From: Parietichytrium sp. I65-24A
Lineage: Eukaryota > Sar > Bigyra > Thraustochytrida > Thraustochytriidae
Assembly (NCBI GenBank): GCA_012862575.1
Contig: BLSF01000048.1
Span: 129,797 to 193,796, forward strand
Direction of reading: 5' to 3'
DNA: 64,000 bases
The notes beneath the pieces are model-generated. The model was not told the DNA's origin, did not search any database, and worked only from the letters and a program-made list of their open reading frames with translations. Both the position numbers and the translations under genes were made by a program. Below are positions 1 to 7,592 of this stretch, in pieces; the first letter of the stretch is position 1, and every line of letters starts with the position of its first letter.

Positions 1-1016
1 GAGGGGAACTGTGGAAAAGGAGAAAGATCCACTTGGCCAAATGCTGTAAGAAGATCGACACGCGGATCGGCCTGTGACTCTGCGCACCGTTGCTGCACTG
101 TTGAGAGGTACCGAGTACCGGTACTGCAGCGGAAAGCGAGTGAAATTTTTTTGGGGGCAAAAGAGCTGCGTCTTGGACTTATATGAGCATGAGCCAGCAG
201 GCGCTGTGTTGGAGGGGACGTACTCATCGTACACTCAAAGAGTGGTGAGGAAAAATTCGATCCAGTTGCAAGTAGTTTTGTTGTGGTGCAGCATACACAT
301 CAGGACAGCTGGACATTTTTTGTACCACAGCCAAATATTTAGACGTGCGGATTTTACCGATACCGATAAGGAGATGCTTGGCCAGTCAAATTTCTGGACA
401 AGCTTATCAAAGGTGTTTGTTCAAGGAAGACTTGAAGGGTGTTGAGATTGACCGTGAGCGTCACATCGCAGAGTCCCGCCAAGTTCTGCTTCTCTTTCTT
501 GTATGTAACAATACGAGCAAGATGCTTTTTGTCAGCGACGAGTTCTTGCGACTTACGATCACAATCGATTTCGGATTTCGAACATTGGCGTTCAGGCACA
601 ATCAAGTATCTATCGTTGTGCATCCGTCCTACGCAATATCGTCGATTAACTGTTAGATAACGTTTAGGGGGTAAATCCTTTGCAGTTAAGACCGCTTCCC
701 AACACCCACGAGTTTCCGTGGGATGTCGAACAAAGACACGCAGAAAGCAGAGAAAGCAGAGAGCGCAAAAAATCACGTTTCCTCGATGTTCAATGATGTT
801 CATCTGACTGTAAATTCTGAATTCTGTTCGAAAGAAACCCCGTGCGGAACACGGTGGTCACGTGGCGAGAGATCCGTTGGAGTATCACCAGACTCGGACT
901 CCATCTATTCAAAACTTTACCATGTCCTGGTAAAACCAACTATAAAGTTGTAACTGCGTTGGTGCAAGAGACAGCGAGGACACAGCGAGGACGCCAGCAG
1001 CTTGCTCGAACGGAAG
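1..1016. other. Upstream region of the first gene, no certain gene
   Basis: I see no recognisable gene here. The longest open frame is on the minus strand (354-803, about 149 codons). It has a hydrophobic Cys-rich start followed by a Lys/Arg-rich part and matches no family I know, so I leave it as a weak candidate. Near position 115 lies the palindrome AGTACCGGTACT, a kind of site that recurs between genes in this window. Two copies of GCGAGGAC (974-981 and 985-992) lie 25-45 bp before the first gene's ATG. Confidence 0.4.
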
Positions 1017-2971
1017 ATGGAGCTTGCGTGTCGAGGCACCAGCGTTCAAAATGGGCTCTTCGTGGACCCTGGGAGATTCAGAAAGGTAAGTGTCGCCAAC
1101 GAGAGGATTCAGCAAGCGATGATGATGGCGATGATGGCGATGATGGCGGAGCAAGTGACACTGATGCCGAGCGAGTTGTATATTTGAAAAAAAAAATGGC
1201 GCGAAGGCAGTTGGCGAGGAAGTATATGAGTCCATGAGGTACTACGAAATGGTCGTGGAAGTAATGTACGACGAGAAGGCAAAGGCGCCAAAACACTGTC
1301 ACAGATTCCTCCTTCTTTGTGAGTCCGTGCTTTTCGTTCTCAGCTTGTCCAAAAAGGAGGCCCAGAAGAATCTGTGGGCCGGAGAAGGAGCGCATCCGCC
1401 GATTTATCTCAAAGATGTAATATCCGTACAGCAACTGAGCAAACGCTCAGAAGTCTTCGCGGTAAGTTTCCAAGGGCGAGTGAATCCATTCGAACAAAGG
1501 CAATAGGAGCTGACAAGGCCACCGTGGAGTACAGGAGGACGAGCTTAATAAGAAAGTACGGCATGTTGAAATCATCTATCAACGCGAGAACAAGGAGGGC
1601 AAGAGACAAAACGTTTCACTGGAGCTTGCGGCTTGGGAGAATGGAAGTGTTTTGAGTGACCACTTGCACGGAGCGTGGACGAGTCTCATCACACGTTATT
1701 GCCTAGATATTGATATCGCAATTCACCTTGGCGAGAGCGCCGAGGAGTCAGCCAGTGCTCTTTTTGACGTGTACCAGGACTTGGTGAAAGATATTACGCT
1801 CAATTTGCGAAAGGACCCGCCTGGGTTGATAGGGGCAGTGAAAGAACTAGCAAAGGCAGCGCTACACGATCGATCGCTCAAGCGTCTATTTTTTACATCC
1901 CCACTGTTGTCCAAGCAACTCTTGCAAGATCTGAGCAGCTGCAGGACTTTTCTGTCAAGCTCCGGAGGAACGGATATAGGACACTCGATTCTGAGAACCA
2001 GCACGTCATCGTCGTCACCAGCTCTGGCAACGGTGCCTTGGTCGTCAAGGGTGCAGCAACTAGAGTATGTCCACGCAATTTTACAAGTTTTTCATGCTAT
2101 GACATTCAATTCGCAGACGGTACCAGAGAGAAGCAATTTGCTGCAATTACGGCCTTACTCCTTCACAGAGCTGCTGGACATTTTTACCATTCAGTACGAC
2201 CAGCGCGCTATGGAACGCGAGACACGCCGCCAAGAGGTCTCGGCGAGTCGGTCAAATATCCCGGAGTACTTTTCCAAGCCCATGGACAGCATGATCGAGA
2301 GGTTGAGTGAAGCCGCCGCTCTGGAGGACTCTGACGAGTCAGACTCTGAGGAAGAAGACGGTTTGGACATTTCTTCCGCAGGAGGTGAAGCCATGTCTCT
2401 GCTGAGGAGTATATCAGAAACGCAAGTGGCGATTCTTATTGAATTGGACGGATTTATATCCCTGGCGGTCAAGCAAGGCCGCTCGAAAACCATTGCCTCT
2501 GAAACCCTAGCGCACCAGCTCAGCAAGGCCGAGCCCGATTTCGTGAGATTCGCGCTGCCCCGATACGTGCGAAACCTTGTGAATCTCATTCAGGAGTGGA
2601 GGGTAGCGTGCGCCAGCACGGCAAACTCCGGGAAAAAGAAGAGCGCGGCAATTCGCCAGAAGGAGGAGTTCGGAAGCCTAGCAGTCCGCATAAACCAGCA
2701 CGCCAACCTTATTCAGCTCTTGGCTCTTGGTCACTACAGGATGCTTGAGCATTTGCAAACTCGATGTGAGGAAGAGCTGCGGTATTTCATCTTTCAGCCC
2801 GATTTTTTCACGAGCCTTGTTGCGGTGCCAATGAAAGCACGTCACTTCGTGCAGATCTCCGTTCTCAATCGTGTTTCTAAGGTGCTCATAGAGGAGGTCA
2901 AGACGGCAATCACGGACCTCAATAGACAGAAAGTGAAGCAGGTTGAGGAGCAATCTGTGTTGCTGCTGTAG
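1017..2971 (+). CDS. PH-like domain protein, three exons
   Basis: I join three exons, 1017-1085, 1207-1461 and 1535-2971, giving about 586 residues. Both introns (121 and 73 bp) begin GTAAG and end in AG, and the frame is kept with phase 0 at each junction. The second junction (GTACAG/GAG) is convincing; the first acceptor (CGAAG/GCA) is weaker. Exons 1 to 3 together give beta-strand-like segments (residues about 38-140) followed by a Trp-containing helix (GAWTSLITR). This is the layout of a PH-like domain, with a core reading HRFLLLCESVLFVLSL. The remaining 430 residues are mostly helical with an acidic Ser/Asp/Glu stretch in the middle, and I do not recognise them. The PH-like fold would suggest a membrane-associated or signalling adaptor role, but that is inference. 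The final exon is open throughout and ends at TAG 2969-2971. Confidence 0.62.
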
Positions 2972-3551
2972 TAAAAACGAGGAAGGATCGGGAGAACAGA
3001 AGTCCAGGAGAAAATGAAACACCACAAGTGAGAGTGCTTTCAATATCACAGCCTTTCGAACTCTTTTTCTTTTGATCGTTCAACCAAGGAATGGTGAGTA
3101 CGTCATTTTTTGCTTGTGGAATTTGGAAGAGGTGCGGCGAGGAGCAGCGCCTGATTATTATTAGAGTCTCGTGGCAGACTACGTGCGTACACATTGAGAG
3201 TCGTGCGTACACATTGAGAGTCAGCCAAGTACTATTGCGAGAAGTTGAAACACTCTTTTGCAGAGCATGTCCACTTTATTATAACTCATTTTTAATTTTT
3301 TTCTTTAATGCAAAAGAAAAAAAAAGAAAGAGAGGAAGAGACCGCCGAAAACAAAAACAAAAAAAAAAACGGGAGGGCAGAGGATAGGATGGCACCAAAA
3401 CAGAAAAGATTGATGCTAGGGTGTGTTTTCGTTCATTTTTGTACTAAACTAAAATTTGGATACATTGACTGACCATTTTCGTTTCATTTCAAGTGCAAGC
3501 CAGGCTTTTCTCGGCGGTCCGGTCCAGGCTCACTCAGCGTCTGCGCCTCGC
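2972..3551. other. Convergent intergenic spacer, A-rich
   Basis: This spacer separates the 3' ends of two convergent genes. It is rich in A and T with long A runs (3319-3370), which fits 3' untranslated regions. It also holds a perfect 20-bp tandem duplication. No gene is visible. Confidence 0.6.
3183..3222. repeat. 20-bp direct tandem duplication
   Basis: Two identical 20-bp units beginning GTGCGTACACATTGAG lie head to tail at 3183-3202 and 3203-3222, in the spacer between two convergent genes. Confidence 0.85.
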
Positions 3552-4322
3552 TCAGAACTCCTCATTGCCCAGGTCCAAGAGCACCTTTGAACCATCTGCG
3601 TTGAGCTGAATCTGCGGTTTCGTCCCAGGCTCAAACGACGGGGTCCCGAGGTATGGGCAGCTCGCGCACCTGAACGCATCGCCCTTCGCGCAGTTCCCGC
3701 ACGCGCTCTCCGCAGGCTGCTGCGGCGCGGCGCCTTGCTCCTCGGCCTCCTCCATCTCCTTCAGCCCGCACGAACAGTTTTTGCACGCGCGCTTCTTCTT
3801 CTTCTCCCCAGTCCCTGCAGTATCATCCGGCCCGCAGCTGGCCGCCTGCTGTCCCGCGGACTGTCCCAAGTCGTCCTCGCCCAGCAGCGCGGACTCGTCT
3901 ACGACATCGCCGTCCGCGGTCTCGCTGGCCAGCAGCGCCCACACCTTCTTGCCCTCGCTCTTCTTCAGCGGGCGCGCCGCCTGGTCGAACGCCGGCTTGC
4001 TCGCGCGTACACTTCCTTCCTGTCCGCGCTGCAGTCCCACCAGTCCCGCGAGGACCAGCTCTGCCTCCAGAGCGTCCGCGTCCCCGCCATCCTCGTCCAC
4101 GATCAGCGCAGCGCCGTCCGCGAGACGCGAGCTCAGGGCGGCGGCCGCGCCGGGGGTGCGCGCGAGCTCCAAGCTGCAGCGCGGTCCGCGTACGCGCGCG
4201 GACACAAACTGGGACGCTGCGGGACAGATTTCCGTCAGCGCGGACACCGACGAAAAGTGCGCGCGCTCCCCGGAGGCTAGTTCCAGCCACACGCCGCTAA
4301 GGAGGTCCGCGTCGGGGGACAT
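3552..4322 (-). CDS. CIAPIN1: Anamorsin / Dre2 Fe-S assembly protein
   Basis: This gene encodes the cytosolic iron-sulfur assembly electron carrier CIAPIN1 (Dre2, anamorsin), which passes electrons from the flavoprotein Ndor1/Tah18 to the CIA machinery. The C-terminal half holds both family cluster motifs: a first Cys set ending CKNCSC, and CGNCAKGDAFRCASCPYLG (CX2CX7CX2C) followed by the usual TPSFEPG. I chose the ATG at 4322 (256 residues); the frame stays open 35 codons further upstream and includes another ATG at 4427. The family is usually about 300 residues, and the N-terminal methyltransferase-like domain here is short and Ala-rich. The first Cys of motif A sits 16 residues before the next, a wider gap than the 8 I recall for human. 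The local DNA is strongly GC-rich. The gene is convergent with the PH-like gene. Confidence 0.95.
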   Translation of the reverse strand: MSPDADLLSGVWLELASGERAHFSSVSALTEICPAASQFVSARVRGPRCSLELARTPGAAAALSSRLADGAALIVDEDGGDADALEAELVLAGLVGLQRGQEGSVRASKPAFDQAARPLKKSEGKKVWALLASETADGDVVDESALLGEDDLGQSAGQQAASCGPDDTAGTGEKKKKRACKNCSCGLKEMEEAEEQGAAPQQPAESACGNCAKGDAFRCASCPYLGTPSFEPGTKPQIQLNADGSKVLLDLGNEEF

Positions 4323-5443
4323 GGTTTTATAGGGTTTGCGCTGTTGGACTCTTAGGAGATGGGGATACGTGATACGTGAGGGGACTATGGCGCGGTGTAC
4401 TCGCGGACGCTTTTCAACTTTTGGCACTCTTCACTTCACCGCAGGTTGGCTAAGCGTTTGCATAGGAGCGTCTAGTCGAGTCTCCCTCAGTTTTGCAGTG
4501 GGATAAGGTTATCTACGTGGAACAATAATGAGTCCATTTCCTGTTGCTGGTGTGCTCCAAGGTTAGTGTTTGTGGTAGAGTTGGATTAAGGAGAGTGGGA
4601 GTGTTTCTCGGAGACAGACGAGAGAGTGCCGTGACGTGACATAGGGTCCTATGTGACGTGTTTTGCGCAGGGGCTAGACGGAGCAGGTTTGCAATTAGAG
4701 TGTCGAAGGGGTACACGTTACGTGGACAGCTGGCATAGGCTTTAGTCTTGAATTGGATATAACTATGGACTTTCTGGTGTACTACACGTAACGATGGGGC
4801 ATTCCAGTTCTTCAGCCGTTGCTGAGAAGAATCTTATGGATTATATATGTGCATTCTTAACAGAGCCAATAGACATTCGTGCTGTGTGTGGGTAGAAGCA
4901 AGGTGCGCACCAAACCTATCTTTGGGAAGAATCTCAGAAAGACTACACGTGCTATAGATTTCCGTAGCAGAGGAGCGGTGATGTTGCGTTCCGCAGAATC
5001 TTTCTTTCGAACACACCCTCCTACTCTTCCATGCTATGTCTCTCTATCAATTCCTATTTTTCCATTAACCAATTACTATACCTCAAGCTCCATATGAATC
5101 ACATACCGTAAACTATACGAATTCCCGAATTCTACCCATCATCCAGTCTCAGCACTAACAATTCCACGAACTAGTCTCATCATATTCATTCACTATTATA
5201 GTCTACCAGATCGGTAGCACTCCTAATAAGACGAATGCTGAAGTACAGTACCGGTACTGTACAATATGCACCGGCGTAGTCTATACTGTAGGATCTGCGA
5301 AAAGCCAAGATTTAAGAGCTGAACTCGGAAGCTTACGAGGACACTCAGCAAGTGAACGTTACGTACGCGGCATACACGCACACATTAAGAGCGAGATAGA
5401 CAGACAGAGAGAGAGAGATAAGGAGAGGAAATTTCGTGGCAAG
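4323..5443. other. Divergent intergenic region
   Basis: This region lies between the starts of the minus-strand CIAPIN1 gene and the plus-strand DUF4833 gene, so both promoters should be here. It holds a perfect 20-bp palindrome about 180-200 bp before the DUF4833 start, a CGAGGACA motif at 5336-5343 and a GAGA tract at 5390-5430. No gene is visible. Confidence 0.6.
5243..5262. promoter_or_regulatory. 20-bp perfect palindrome upstream of DUF4833 gene
   Basis: The sequence GTACAGTACCGGTACTGTAC is its own reverse complement over 20 bp and lies about 180-200 bp before the ATG at 5444. Shorter palindromes built on the same GTAC ends occur elsewhere between genes. A binding site for a dimeric factor is a reasonable guess, but no function is shown. 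Confidence 0.5.
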
Positions 5444-6230
5444 ATGGTGGTGACTACCAAGGACAGATTCGCGGAGTGCCTGCCAGCTGGCGCGAACAAG
5501 GAGGAGCTGGTGACTGGTTTTTGCGAGCGGGATATCCTGTTCTTCATCGAGAGGTCCAACAACAGCAACACGGTCATCTATGAGGCCAAGGTGGTGAGTT
5601 GAGTGAAGGCGAGGTGCGAGCTGGGCGAGTGCACGGCGCTAACGGCGGTGAGAAAATGAAAATGGAAATTGAAATGGAAATGCGAGGGCAGAATGACGGC
5701 AAGTTTGACGAGGCTGAGCCTGTCAAGGTCGAGTGGTTCATGTACGCCAAGGGGCAGGTTCCGGTAAGTTTTGCCATGAGGAGAGACTGCGCTGCGTTGT
5801 GGCTTTGAAAATTCAACTTACGACGCGATCTTCTCTTTCACGAACAGGTGGCAACCGAGGGACTCACCATGATCGAGAGGAATACCGCCTACGGATCCAA
5901 GACGGAAAAGTCATCCAAGGCCGGGCACTATGACCTCACCCTCTCTGCGCTCAAGTCCAAGAAGATCGACGTCTACTTGGACGAGGAGGGCTCTCTACAC
6001 GCAAGAGCAATGGTGAACGGTGTGGAAGCTGAGCTTCTCAAGATCTATGTCTCCAACACCACAAGCTGGGTAAGTATGACATGGCTGGACGGCCGAACCG
6101 TGGTGCAATCATCAAATTAACACTTTCTTTGTTTCTTTTTTCACAGGGCATGCCAAAAGTGGAATACATCGATGTCAAGGGCCGCAAGGACGACGGAACA
6201 TTCGTCGAGGAGCGCATCACCCAAAAGTAA
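5444..6230 (+). CDS. DUF4833 domain protein, four exons
   Basis: I join exons 5444-5593, 5692-5763, 5848-6069 and 6147-6230, giving 175 residues. The three introns (98, 84 and 77 bp) have GTGAG or GTAAG donors and CAG acceptors, and all junctions are phase 0. The spliced protein reads as one DUF4833 domain. A strand with FFIERSNNSNTVIYEAK is followed by PVKVEWFMYAKG, then YDLTLSALKSKKIDVYLDEEG, and it ends with VEYIDVKGRKDDG. These fit the conserved pattern of this family, which I recall as small single-domain proteins of unknown function in bacteria and eukaryotes. I see no signal peptide. A GAGA-rich tract ends about 15 bp before the ATG. Alternative exon ends are possible, but the joined frame gives continuous family-like sequence. 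Confidence 0.85.
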
Positions 6231-7592
6231 ATTGGCGGACATCCCCCAATCCCTTTTTCTGCGTGGCCTATGAGATACAGCACAGCCGCCGTTTTTTTAA
6301 CGATAATTTTTTAAAGTAAAAAGAAAGAATGAGACACTCTTCAAAAGCATTTGGCACTCACAAAAACAAGAGGGTGTCTAATTACAATTCGAAATTGGTA
6401 CTTTATGGAGGACACCGCTGCCGCAAAACTGGGAGATTATATTTTAGCATCGTTCTTGGGCAACAACTGTATTCCGATCTGAGCGACAGATCCGGTTTGG
6501 GTAGATGGAAGCGTTCGCATCAGTTCGCGCAAGCGAAGTGTGCATCACACGTACTACAGAGACCCAACATGAGAACGGGAGCTCGCACTCCTCTCAGTGA
6601 TAACTCCCACGTTATGCACAGATTGGCTCGCGGGAAGTGGACCTCTCCTTCTCAAAAGAAAAATTGAGGAAACCTCCCACGCCAAAGGCCCAAATACTCC
6701 CCCCACCACAGAGATCCAACATGAGAACGGGTAATCGCACACAGTGAAGAAGGGGCTTCAGGCAACCTGACCCTACACCTACGGTCGCGACGTGCCCTGA
6801 GATATACCACGGTACTCGAGTGCATCAAGAATCAAGGTCGAGAAACAAAACCATCGGTGCGCCACCTTCGAACAGCCAACATATCAGTCTTCATGGCGTC
6901 ATGGCGTCATGGCGTCACGAATTCACGCCATTTCCTTTTCACCGTGCCGGAATGCGCAGCGCACACCCCGCACCAAAACATGCACACCGCGGTCCTCGAG
7001 CACCAGTTCTGAGTACGCGAGGACAGCAATGTAAGTATGTGAGAATGTGAGAATGTGAGTGACATGGGCAACGTCATCCAACGTGTCTCACTCAGATCAC
7101 CGGCAAACTATTACGTCCGTTGCCTATCGAGACCGCTAGTACTCCCTCCGGGCCACAATTGCCGCTCTCGTCCTGTGAGAATTGCACTGCAGACTGCAGT
7201 CGGTATGATAGGAGGCAGGCCGAAGCAAGATTGACTGTGCATGGTATTGATAATACGGGAAGAAGGTCAGTCTCAGCTTCGACTTGGAAATAATCTTGCA
7301 CATTCCAATGTATTCCAATTTTGAAAACCGTGACAGTGGAACAGTGGAGAGAGGAGAGAGATAGATAGAACTTCTGTTGGTAGTGTACTCGAGGACCCCT
7401 TCCCCATTCCATCCAGAAGGCGAAGGGTTGTTGGAGCGTACGTCCACGCACGTTACGCGCGGCGTGGTGGCATACTGGTGTTCGTCGTGTGGCTGGGAGC
7501 AGTTGGGGTTTCGCCGCGGTTGGCTTTGGCGACTCGGAAGTGCAGGAATTGGCTTATTTGGACTATTTGTTTTTTTTATCTCTCGGGTGGAA
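6231..7592. other. Intergenic region before the ATAD3-like gene
   Basis: No gene is evident in this 1.36-kb stretch. It holds a 33-bp direct repeat in two copies 152 bp apart, a three-unit 8-bp tandem repeat (TCATGGCG at 6891-6914), a GCGAGGACA motif near 7017 and a purine-rich GAGA tract at 7346-7370. The frame of the next gene is open from 7377, but its first ATG is at 7593. Confidence 0.6.
6556..6740. repeat. 33-bp dispersed direct repeat
   Basis: Copies at 6556-6588 and 6708-6740 share ACAGAGAYCCAACATGAGAACGGG followed by CGCAC, with a few differences. They are separated by about 120 bp of unrelated sequence. Confidence 0.75.

Noticed and set aside
354-803. 149-codon minus-strand frame with hydrophobic Cys-rich start
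   Set aside because: No family resemblance, and overlapping frames on the other strand are of similar length.
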